A stretch of DNA of 6,976 nucleotides, taken from assembly GCA_001796045.1 (NCBI GenBank), contig MGLN01000128.1, positions 4,594 through 11,569 on the forward strand. Direction: 5' to 3'. This document shows, one piece after another, positions 1 through 5,283 of the stretch (position 1 is the first letter of the stretch; every line of letters begins with the position of its first letter). The notes beneath the pieces were generated by a model. The model was not told where the DNA came from and did not search any database. It was given only the letters and a program-made list of their open reading frames with translations. The DNA is from Caulobacterales bacterium RIFOXYB1_FULL_67_16. Lineage in GTDB: Bacteria; Pseudomonadota; Alphaproteobacteria; Caulobacterales; Caulobacteraceae. The position numbers and the translations under genes are program-made.

Positions 1-1175
1 CCTTCGCCCCGCGCCTGGCCCGGACCCTGGGGCGTCAGCCGGCGGCTCTGGACGGAGTCCTGGACGCCCGCTTCCTGACCGATCTGTCCGACGACAGCGG
101 GTTCGGCGAGCAGATGCTGAGCGAGGCCGGGGAGACCGAGGATTTTGAAGGCGCGATGAACGCCGTGCGCCGCCTGCACCGCGAACAGATGTTCCGCATC
201 GGCCTGCACGCCATGACCGGCCGGGCCGGGCCGGAGGCGGCCGGTCGCGCCTACGCCGAACTCGCCGACGCCGCCATGCGGGCCCTGGCGCCCGCCGCCC
301 TGGCCGAGGCCGAACGTCTGGGCGGGGCCTTCCCCGGCGCGGTCGCGGTCGTGGCCCTGGGCAAGGCGGGCTCGCGCGAGATGACGGCCGGGTCGGACCT
401 CGACCTGATGACCCTTTATGACGCCCCGCCCGAGGCCGTGTCCGAGGCCAAGGGCTGGACCGCCGACGTCTTCTACGCCCGCTTCACCCAGAGGCTGATC
501 GCCGCCTTGTCGGCCCATACGGCCGAGGGCGGCCTGTACGAGGTGGACATGCGGCTGCGACCCACCGGCTCCAAGGGCCCGGTCTCGGTGCGGCTGTCGG
601 CCTTCGACGACTATTACGCCGGCGAGGCCGAGACCTGGGAGTTCATGGTCCTGACCCGCGCCCGCGTCGTCTGGGCCAGCGATCCGGTCTTCGGCGACCG
701 GGTCGCGGCGGCGATCGAGGCGGCCCTGCGTCGCCCCCGCCCGGGCGTCGATGTGGCCGCGGATGTGCGCCGGATGCGCGCCTTGATGGACCGCGAGCGC
801 CGCCCGCACGGCTTCTGGGATCTGAAACTGTCGCCGGGCGGCCAGGTGGACGCCGAGTTCGCGGCCCAGTACCGCCAGCTCCAGGCCGCCGTCGCCGGCC
901 AGCCCCTGACCCTGTCCACCTTGGAAGCCCTGTCCGGCGATCCGATCCTGGCCCAGGCCTGGCGGGTGCAGCAGCGGCTGGCCCAGCTGCTGGCCGCCGC
1001 CTTCGAAGGCCGGGTCGATCCTGAAGCCGAGCCGGAGGTCTTCCAGCAACGCCTGGCCGAGGCGGCGGGCGCTCAGGATTTCCCGAGGCTGAAGGCCTAT
1101 CTGACCGATCTGCGCACTCGGGCCCGTCAGGCTTTCGAGACCGCCGTCCCCGCCGGCGACGGAGAAGCGGTCTAG
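1..1175 (+). CDS. glnE: Glutamine synthetase adenylyltransferase/deadenylase, C-terminal part (partial)
   Basis: The reading frame is open from base 3 to the TAG at 1173-1175, so the window enters the gene and shows about 390 C-terminal residues. Family members are usually about 950-1000 residues. GlnE adds or removes AMP on glutamine synthetase in response to PII, adjusting nitrogen assimilation in the cytoplasm. The visible part is the second nucleotidyltransferase domain, which in E. coli GlnE carries the adenylylating activity. It shows the G-K-A-G-S-R-E-M motif followed by SDLDL (about 360-407), with the metal-binding aspartates, then DMRLRP (546-563). After that come the TWEFMVLTRARVV block and the KLSPGGQVDAEF block typical of the family. 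The ATG at 114 is internal: homologous sequence continues in frame upstream of it. GKAGS in place of the enterobacterial GKLGG is, from memory, common in alphaproteobacteria. The family call is firm. Confidence 0.95.
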   Translation, partial: FAPRLARTLGRQPAALDGVLDARFLTDLSDDSGFGEQMLSEAGETEDFEGAMNAVRRLHREQMFRIGLHAMTGRAGPEAAGRAYAELADAAMRALAPAALAEAERLGGAFPGAVAVVALGKAGSREMTAGSDLDLMTLYDAPPEAVSEAKGWTADVFYARFTQRLIAALSAHTAEGGLYEVDMRLRPTGSKGPVSVRLSAFDDYYAGEAETWEFMVLTRARVVWASDPVFGDRVAAAIEAALRRPRPGVDVAADVRRMRALMDRERRPHGFWDLKLSPGGQVDAEFAAQYRQLQAAVAGQPLTLSTLEALSGDPILAQAWRVQQRLAQLLAAAFEGRVDPEAEPEVFQQRLAEAAGAQDFPRLKAYLTDLRTRARQAFETAVPAGDGEAV

Positions 1176-1188
1176 CCTCGTTCAACCT

Positions 1189-1220
1189 CCTGACAGGGTG
1201 TCAGGCCGCGACAGGCGGCC
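1189..1220 (+). repeat. Two adjoining perfect hairpins downstream of glnE
   Basis: CCTGACA (1189-1195) and TGTCAGG (1199-1205) form a perfect 7-base-pair stem around GGG. GGCCGC (1204-1209) and GCGGCC (1215-1220) form a perfect 6-base-pair stem around GACAG. The two share bases 1204-1205, so both cannot be fully paired at once. They lie 14 bases after the glnE stop and end just before the ribosome-binding site of the next gene. No T run follows, so a classical intrinsic terminator is not supported. Possible roles are a glnE 3' end, an operator, or a leader structure for the next gene. Confidence 0.5.
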
Positions 1221-1221
1221 C

Positions 1222-1229
1222 AAGGAGAG
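1222..1229 (+). promoter_or_regulatory. Ribosome-binding site of the EF-hand gene
   Basis: AAGGAGAG lies 6 bases before the ATG at 1236. This spacing favours 1236 over the second ATG three codons later (1245). It begins 2 bases after the second hairpin of the leader. Confidence 0.7.
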
Positions 1230-1235
1230 ATCGAG

Positions 1236-1922
1236 ATGAGACGAATGGTTTTGAACAGCCTGGGCGCCGTCGCTCTGGCGGCGGCCATGGGCGCCGCCGC
1301 CGGCGCCGCCAGCGCCGAGGTTCCGCCGCCCCCGCCCCCGCCTGCGGACGCGCCCCCGCCTCCGCCGCCGTTCGACATGGACGGCCCGGACGAAGATCGC
1401 CCGGATCGGCCCGACCGGGATGCGGACCTGACCCGCGCCGCCTTCGTGGACGCCCGCGTCGCCCGCCTGACGGCGCTGGACGCCGATCGCGACGGGACGG
1501 TCAGCGCGGCCGAGCGCGAGGCCGCTTTCGAGGCTAAGCGCGCCGAACGGGCCAATGAACGTTTCGCCAAGCTGGACGCCAATGGCGACGGCGCCATCAG
1601 CCGCGCCGAGTTCGAAGCCGGTCGTCTGGATCGTCCCGAGCGGGGCGAGCGGGGGCCCCGTCCCGAACGGGGGCCGGGCGGCCCCCGCATGGCTCTGCGC
1701 GGCCCCGACGGTCCCGGTGGCCCCGACGGTCGCGAACCCGGCCCCGTGGTGATCGCCGAAGTCGCCGCCAAGCTGGGCGAACGCTTCGACAAGATGGACG
1801 CCGACAAGAACGGCGTCGTCACGGCCGAAGAACGTCGCGCGGCTCTGCCGCCCCGGCGCGAGGGTCGTCCGCATCACCGTCCCGACCGGGCGCCGGCTTC
1901 CCCGGCGCCGGCTTCGGAGTAA
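1236..1922 (+). CDS. Secreted EF-hand protein with proline-rich N-terminus
   Basis: 228 residues. Residues 1-27 look like a Sec signal peptide: MRRM, a hydrophobic alanine-rich core, then cleavage after ASA (25-27). The mature protein begins with a proline-rich stretch (about 30-45, two runs of proline), followed by an Asp/Arg-rich segment. Three canonical 12-residue EF-hand loops follow at 82-93, 114-125 and 188-199. Each has Asp at position 1, Asp/Asn at 3 and 5, Gly at 6, a hydrophobic residue at 8 and Glu at 12. All three should therefore bind Ca2+ or a similar divalent ion. Loops two and three are separated by a Gly/Pro/Arg-rich linker (about 130-170), so the third loop is unpaired in sequence. 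The tail is basic and proline-rich. The gene lies 66 bases before an ECF sigma gene on the same strand and may be its target, its co-transcribed partner or an input to its sensor. The EF-hand call is firm. The role is inferred. Confidence 0.85.
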   Translation: MRRMVLNSLGAVALAAAMGAAAGAASAEVPPPPPPPADAPPPPPPFDMDGPDEDRPDRPDRDADLTRAAFVDARVARLTALDADRDGTVSAAEREAAFEAKRAERANERFAKLDANGDGAISRAEFEAGRLDRPERGERGPRPERGPGGPRMALRGPDGPGGPDGREPGPVVIAEVAAKLGERFDKMDADKNGVVTAEERRAALPPRREGRPHHRPDRAPASPAPASE

Positions 1923-1975
1923 GAAGGGTGTCGGGGTCGGCCTTCGCGTGCGAATCGGTCCCGGTCTTCAGCAGC

Positions 1976-1983
1976 GGAAGAGG
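1976..1983 (+). promoter_or_regulatory. Ribosome-binding site deciding a TTG start
   Basis: GGAAGAGG lies 5 bases upstream of TTG at 1989. Between the in-frame stop at 1920-1922 and this TTG there is no in-frame ATG or GTG. The next ATG is 39 codons in, which would remove much of sigma region 2, so the TTG is the likely start. Confidence 0.55.
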
Positions 1984-1988
1984 CGGGA

Positions 1989-2561
1989 TTGGTCGCGATC
2001 GTCGACCCCGACGAGGATCTGGTACGCCGCGTGGGTCAGGGCGACCCAGCGGCCGCGCAGACGCTTGTCGCGCGCAAGCTGCCGCGCATCCTGGCCCTGG
2101 GCCAGCGGATGCTGGGCGACGCGGCCGAAGCCGAGGACGTGGCCCAGGAGACCATGCTGAAAGCCTGGCGTCAGGCGCCGAAATGGACCCCCGGCAAGGC
2201 CCGGTTCGACACCTGGCTGCACCGGGTGGCGTTGAACCTCTGCTACGACCGGCTGCGGCGGCGGCGCGAGATCCCCACGGATTCGCCGCCCGACCGCCCC
2301 GACGAAGGCCCCGCGCCGGATCGAGGCCTGCTGGCGGCCGAGACGGGGGTTCGCGTCGATGCGGCGCTGAAACGCCTGCCGGACCGCCAGCGCGAGGCTG
2401 TGGTCCTGTGTCATTATCAGGAGCTGTCCAATATCGAGGCGGCCGCCCTGATGGAGATCAGCGTCGAGGCGCTGGAGAGTGTGTTGTCGCGCGGACGCCG
2501 CGCACTACGTCTGGCCCTGGCGGACATGGCTCCAGGGGCGAGTGAAGGAGACGGACGATGA
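1989..2561 (+). CDS. ECF-type RNA polymerase sigma factor
   Basis: 190 residues, the normal size for an extracytoplasmic-function sigma factor that redirects RNA polymerase core to a small regulon. Region 2 spans about 10-94. It includes AEDVAQETMLKAW (49-60), which contacts core polymerase, and the -10 recognition helix region FDTWLHRVALNLCYDRLR followed by four basic residues (73-93). A proline/aspartate-rich linker (95-120) replaces region 3. Region 4 (about 123-176) has LPDRQREAVVL and a helix-turn-helix around LSNIEAAALMEISVEALESVLSRGR, which would read the -35 element. The start is TTG. The stop overlaps the ATG of the next gene by ATGA, the usual arrangement for a sigma gene coupled to its anti-sigma. 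I cannot assign a numbered ECF group by eye. CnrH-like and general RpoE-like assignments are both possible. Confidence 0.9.
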   Translation: MVAIVDPDEDLVRRVGQGDPAAAQTLVARKLPRILALGQRMLGDAAEAEDVAQETMLKAWRQAPKWTPGKARFDTWLHRVALNLCYDRLRRRREIPTDSPPDRPDEGPAPDRGLLAAETGVRVDAALKRLPDRQREAVVLCHYQELSNIEAAALMEISVEALESVLSRGRRALRLALADMAPGASEGDGR

Positions 2562-2968
2562 AGGCGGAACGGTTGCAGACCCTGGCGGAGGCTTATGGCG
2601 CCGACCTGCGGCGGTGGCCGGCGTCCGACCGCGCCTTCGCCGAAAGCCTCCTCGCCGCTGACCCGTCGCTGCGGGCTATGCTGGACGAGGCCGCCGCCCT
2701 GGACGCCCTGCTGGACGCCTCGTCGGCGCCGACGCCGTCGGCCGATCTGGCCGCGCGCATTCTGGCGGCTGCGCCCAAGCCCAGGGCGCGTCGCTTCCGT
2801 CTGGATCGCATCGTCTGGTACCTGGGCGCGGGCTGGGCCGCCGCGGCCTGCGCCGGAGTGGTCGCGGGCGTGGGTCTGACCACCCATCTGACCGCCAATG
2901 AACGGGCCGACGCGGTGCTTTATCAATCCACCCTGGTCGCGGTGGACGACACGGAGGTTCTCGGATGA
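2558..2968 (+). CDS. Probable single-span membrane anti-sigma factor
   Basis: 136 residues, not recognised by strong sequence motifs, so the call rests on position and topology. Residues 1-80 are predicted cytoplasmic and mostly helical, with an Ala/Leu/Asp-rich pattern and a basic stop (about 75-84, KPRARRFRLDR). One membrane span follows at about 86-108. A short periplasmic tail of about 28 residues ends the protein. This N-in/C-out form with an N-terminal sigma-binding segment is typical of anti-sigma factors. No HxxxCxxC zinc motif is present, and the only cysteine (98) is within the membrane span. The start ATG overlaps the sigma stop (ATGA), with AAGGAG 7 bases upstream (2545-2550). Its own stop overlaps the next start by ATGA. 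It would hold the sigma factor inactive at the inner membrane until a periplasmic signal releases it. The alternative is an unrelated small membrane protein. Confidence 0.65.
   Translation: MKAERLQTLAEAYGADLRRWPASDRAFAESLLAADPSLRAMLDEAAALDALLDASSAPTPSADLAARILAAAPKPRARRFRLDRIVWYLGAGWAAAACAGVVAGVGLTTHLTANERADAVLYQSTLVAVDDTEVLG
2953..2957 (+). promoter_or_regulatory. Ribosome-binding site of the Spy/CnrX-like gene
   Basis: GGAGG lies 7 bases before the ATG at 2965, inside the end of the anti-sigma coding region. The gene therefore has its own strong initiation signal in addition to the ATGA overlap. Confidence 0.65.
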
Positions 2969-3495
2969 GCGGTCGCACGCTGAAGATCGCCCTGGCGGCG
3001 TCGGTCGCCTTGAACCTGTTCGCCCTGGGAACCGGCGCGGCCTTTCTGATCAGCCGGGCCAAGGTGGACGAGCGGGTCGCCGAACAGCACCGGCCCGGCC
3101 GCGAAGGCGGGTTCCCCCAGCTGATCGCCCGGCTGAGCCCGCAGGCCCGTCAGGAAGTCCGCACCTCGATGCGCGCCGTCGCCCTCTCGGCCCGTCCCGA
3201 TTTCGAGGCGGCGCGCGAGGCGCGGCGTCAGGCGGTCGAGGCGGCGCGGCAGCCGCAGATTGATCCGGCCCGCGTCCAGGCCCTGCTGGACCAGTCGCGC
3301 ACGGCCGAACTGCGCGGCCGGGCGCGCCTGGAAAGCGGCACCATCGTCATGCTGCAGAAGCTGGACGTTCAGGATCGTGCGGCCCTGGCCGAGCTTTTGG
3401 CCCGCAAGGGGCCGGGCGTCGTCCGTCGCGAGGTCCGGGGCGACGGAAAGGCTCTGCCGCCTTTGCCGCCGCTGGACGCGCCGCCGCCGCCCTGA
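2965..3495 (+). CDS. Membrane-anchored periplasmic Spy/CnrX-like protein (heavy-metal-sensor family type)
   Basis: 176 residues. An N-terminal hydrophobic segment (about 7-30) has a basic start and no clear cleavage site, so it is probably an uncleaved anchor. The periplasmic part is highly charged and helical. It contains LSPQARQEVRTSMR (58-70), a long Arg/Glu/Ala helix with DPARVQALL (100-108), and LDVQDRAALAELLAR (133-147). This arrangement is typical of the Spy/CpxP/CnrX helical-hairpin group, in which one branch senses Ni/Co or other metals and another is a chaperone. The C-terminus is proline-rich (LPPLPPLDAPPPP). There is a single histidine (42) and no cysteine, so the multi-histidine site of CnrX is absent. 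Its position after sigma and anti-sigma genes, with an ATGA overlap, suggests it modulates the anti-sigma factor from the periplasm. It could bind misfolded proteins, another ion, or the EF-hand protein encoded upstream. Confidence 0.7.
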   Translation: MSGRTLKIALAASVALNLFALGTGAAFLISRAKVDERVAEQHRPGREGGFPQLIARLSPQARQEVRTSMRAVALSARPDFEAAREARRQAVEAARQPQIDPARVQALLDQSRTAELRGRARLESGTIVMLQKLDVQDRAALAELLARKGPGVVRREVRGDGKALPPLPPLDAPPPP

Positions 3496-3504
3496 GCCGT
3501 CAGG
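3491..3504. terminator. Short hairpin across convergent stop codons
   Basis: CCTGA (3491-3495) and TCAGG (3500-3504) pair around GCCG. Each arm contains one of the two convergent TGA stops, and the coding regions are only 4 bases apart. It could act as a weak bidirectional transcription end. The 5-base-pair stem and lack of T runs make this tentative. Confidence 0.25.
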
Positions 3505-4177
3505 CCTGCGAGGCCCGATAGGCGGCGACGGCGTTCACGGCCGCCCGCACCGAGGCCTCGATGGCCGCCCAGTCGCCGGCCTTCACCGCCGCGTCCGTCA
3601 CCAGTTTCGATCCCATGCCGGCCGCCACTATGCCGGCGCCGAACCATTTGGCGATGGAGGCTTCGTCCGGATCGACCCCGCCGGTGGGCATGATCTTGAC
3701 CCAGGGCATCGGCCCCTTGACCGCCTTGACGAAGTCCGGCCCGCCGACCGACGAACCGGGGAACAGTTTGACGATGTCGCAGCCCAGCTCGTGCGCCTCG
3801 CCGATGTCGGTCACCGAGCCGCAGCCGGGGAAATAGGCCACCATGCGCCGGTTGCAGACCTTGGCCACGTCGGGGACCAGGCAGGGGCTGACCACGAACC
3901 GCGCGCCCCGGTTCAGGTAAAGCGCCGCCGTGCCGCTGTCGACCACCGAACCGATGCCCAGCACCACGTCCGGATCGGTCTTGATCAGTTCGCGATTGAT
4001 CTCGCCGAACAGGTCGCAGGCGAAGTCGCCGCGATTGGTGAACTCGACCACCGGCGCCCCGCCGCGCGCGCAGGCGCGGATGACGTTCAGGCTGACCTCG
4101 GGATCGGGATGATAGAAGACCGGGCAGACGCCCTGGGTCTCGAGCGCCTGAAGCACGCTGACGCGATCATGGGCCAT
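3500..4177 (-). CDS. KDPG/KHG-type aldolase (2-keto-3-deoxy-6-phosphogluconate / 4-hydroxy-2-oxoglutarate aldolase family)
   Basis: 225 residues, full length for this class I aldolase family, which forms a TIM barrel and usually works as a trimer in the cytoplasm. Key residues match E. coli Eda by position and context: Glu45 and Arg49 in VVEFTNRG, and the Schiff-base lysine Lys137 in IVKLFPG. The phosphate-site motif MPTGGV lies at 163-168. These enzymes split 2-keto-3-deoxy-6-phospho sugar acids, or 4-hydroxy-2-oxoglutarate, to pyruvate plus an aldehyde. Several motifs differ from classical Eda: FTNRG for the usual T-L-R-T type sequence, GIGSV for GAGTV, and FPGC around 116-119. This may be a separate subfamily with another substrate. 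No edd, kinase or dehydratase gene is adjacent, so I withhold the symbol eda. The start has GGAGA (4186-4190) 8 bases upstream. Confidence 0.85.
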   Translation of the reverse strand: MAHDRVSVLQALETQGVCPVFYHPDPEVSLNVIRACARGGAPVVEFTNRGDFACDLFGEINRELIKTDPDVVLGIGSVVDSGTAALYLNRGARFVVSPCLVPDVAKVCNRRMVAYFPGCGSVTDIGEAHELGCDIVKLFPGSSVGGPDFVKAVKGPMPWVKIMPTGGVDPDEASIAKWFGAGIVAAGMGSKLVTDAAVKAGDWAAIEASVRAAVNAVAAYRASQA

Positions 4178-4330
4178 GTCTCAAATCTCCGCCTGTCCGA
4201 CCCGCGCCGGAACGCCTGTGTTGCACCGACCGGTCGCCCGGCCCCGTCTCTGCTTATCCCAGCCGCTGCGGAAAGCGAAAGCGGCGCGGCCGGGTTCGGC
4301 GAGCTGCGGCGGAACATATTGTTTCACTGA

Positions 4331-4345
4331 CGGCTCATTGAGCCG
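4331..4345. repeat. Perfect hairpin over a stop codon
   Basis: CGGCTC (4331-4336) and GAGCCG (4340-4345) form a perfect stem around ATT, overlapping the stop and final codons of the minus-strand gene ending at 4335. It may help end transcription of that gene or limit read-through to the aldolase gene 157 bases further on. No T tract follows on the minus strand. Confidence 0.3.
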
Positions 4346-4856
4346 CGCAGGCCGTCCGCGTCAGCTCATAGGCGGCGAAGCCTTCCTCCGCCCCCGCGCC
4401 ATCCTTCATCGTGATCGTCCACTTCAGCCCCGCCGCACCCAGGACCCAGCGGTTGATGAAGCGGGCGTCGGGATAGGCGTAGGCGACCTCGAACCCATCG
4501 GCTGTCGGCGCGCCCGCTCCCGTGGCGGTATAGTCGCCCCCGAAACTGTCGGCCCAGAAGGCGGAAATGGTCTCGACCGCGCCTTCGGGCGCCGACTTGC
4601 CGCCGAAGATCAGATGGGCCGCATACTGATCGGCGGGGTCGGCCGTCGCCTCGCTGTCGGCCTCGATCAGGAAAAGAGCGGCGTCGGCGATGGGCCGGGC
4701 GGCCAGCCGGATCGTCACCGGCTTGCCCATCACCGCGCCCGCGCCCTGCCAGCATCCGGCCAAGGCCGTGACCTGTGACGGAACGGCGGCGGCGCCAGGC
4801 TCCTGAACGGCCGATCCCGCGGCCAGGGCGGCGATTATTCCAGCGAGGACAGACAT
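4335..4856 (-). CDS. Small exported protein of unknown function
   Basis: 173 residues that I do not recognise with certainty. Residues 1-24 are hydrophobic and alanine-rich with a small-residue end, consistent with a signal peptide (cleavage near 16-24), though the n-region has no positive charge. The mature part contains LAGCWQGAGAVMG (32-44), followed by alternating beta-type segments and a conserved-looking W-x-D-S-F-G-G-D-Y patch (101-109). The pattern resembles small beta-barrel domains that start with an LxGxWxG motif (lipocalin-like or DUF1579-like), but this is only a visual resemblance. Cys35 and Cys170 could form a disulfide linking the two ends in the periplasm. The start is supported by AGGA about 9 bases upstream (4866-4869). 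It is divergent from the RAM-domain gene and upstream of the aldolase on the same strand, with a 157-base gap arguing for separate transcription. Confidence 0.7.
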   Translation of the reverse strand: MSVLAGIIAALAAGSAVQEPGAAAVPSQVTALAGCWQGAGAVMGKPVTIRLAARPIADAALFLIEADSEATADPADQYAAHLIFGGKSAPEGAVETISAFWADSFGGDYTATGAGAPTADGFEVAYAYPDARFINRWVLGAAGLKWTITMKDGAGAEEGFAAYELTRTACAAQ

Positions 4857-4895
4857 GGTGATTTTTCCTGAGACTTAAGCTTGACCATGGGCCTA

Positions 4896-4916
4896 GCAGA
4901 CTCGCGCAAAGTCTGC
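4896..4916. repeat. Inverted repeat in divergent intergenic region
   Basis: GCAGACT (4896-4902) and AGTCTGC (4910-4916) are perfect inverted copies separated by 7 bases. They lie 40 bases before the start of the minus-strand exported-protein gene. This is the spacing of a dimeric regulator site or a leader hairpin. The binding factor is unknown. Confidence 0.4.
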
Positions 4917-4940
4917 GCCATGTCAGCGTCGGGGTAGGGC

Positions 4941-4958
4941 GCCGATTTTTCCATCGGC
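4941..4958. repeat. Second hairpin in divergent intergenic region
   Basis: GCCGAT (4941-4946) and ATCGGC (4953-4958) pair around TTTTCC. It sits between the inverted repeat at 4896-4916 and the RAM-domain gene. It could be a regulatory site for either divergent gene. It is short enough to be chance in GC-rich DNA. Confidence 0.3.
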
Positions 4959-5025
4959 CGGCCCGCCGTCTTCGACGCCGCGTCCAAAACGGTTTAGGAG
5001 GCGGCCAGCAACAGGAGCCCCCGCC

Positions 5026-5283
5026 ATGATGACCGCCATCTTCGTCTTCATCAAGACCGAGCTGGGCTACGCCAATGACGTGGCCGCCGACATCGTCGAC
5101 AATGTCGAGAACGTCTCCGAGGTCTATTCCACCTCGGGCCAGCACGATCTGCTGGCCAAGTTCAACCTGCCGCGCGACGCCGACATCGGGACCTTCGTGA
5201 CGAAACAGGTCCAGACCCGGCCCCACGTCCGCGACACCTTCACCGTCATCACCTTCTCGCCCTTCCTGCCCAAGTCGGCCTAG
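5026..5283 (+). CDS. Stand-alone Lrp/AsnC ligand-binding (RAM) domain protein
   Basis: 85 residues, matching only the C-terminal effector-binding domain of Lrp/AsnC regulators. AIFVFIKTELG forms the first strand, an amphipathic helix covers about 17-27, and VSEVYSTSGQHDLLAKF (30-46) contains the conserved turn before the ligand pocket. VRDTFTVITF (68-77) is the last strand. There is no helix-turn-helix, and the upstream sequence in this frame carries none, so this looks like a natural stand-alone RAM protein and not a truncation. Such proteins form oligomers that can bind amino acids or pair with full-length Lrp-like regulators. What this one binds cannot be told. ATG 5026 is chosen over 5029 because AGGAG (5013-5017) is 8 bases away. 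It converges with the next gene, sharing CTAG. Confidence 0.9.
   Translation: MMTAIFVFIKTELGYANDVAADIVDNVENVSEVYSTSGQHDLLAKFNLPRDADIGTFVTKQVQTRPHVRDTFTVITFSPFLPKSA
5280..5283. other. CTAG shared by two convergent stop codons
   Basis: The palindrome CTAG provides TAG at 5281-5283 for the plus-strand RAM-domain gene and TAG at 5280-5282 for the minus-strand membrane-protein gene. The two genes therefore overlap by four bases with no room for a separate terminator between them. Confidence 0.85.

Noticed and set aside
114..116. ATG at 114 as start of a short gene
   Set aside because: Homology to GlnE continues in frame to the left edge, and no ribosome-binding site precedes it. It is an internal methionine.
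643..1185. Minus-strand frame of 180 codons opposite glnE
   Set aside because: Arg/Pro/Gly-rich shadow of a well-supported glnE frame.
1172..1877. Two long minus-strand frames opposite the EF-hand gene
   Set aside because: The repetitive Gly/Arg/Ser composition mirrors the proline- and aspartate-rich coding strand. The plus frame has a signal peptide, a ribosome-binding site and three perfect EF loops.
1923..1988. GAAGG...CCTTC pair before the sigma gene as a terminator or attenuator
   Set aside because: A five-base stem with a 13-base loop and no T run is too weak to support separation of the EF-hand and sigma genes.
3260..4330. Open frame of 356 codons on the plus strand
   Set aside because: It overlaps the end of the Spy-like gene out of frame and the whole aldolase in antisense. 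The aldolase has catalytic motifs and this frame has none.
4881..4909. TTGACC as a -35 element for the RAM gene
   Set aside because: No matching -10 element at suitable spacing, for either the general sigma-70 form or the Caulobacter-type GCTANAWC form as I recall it.
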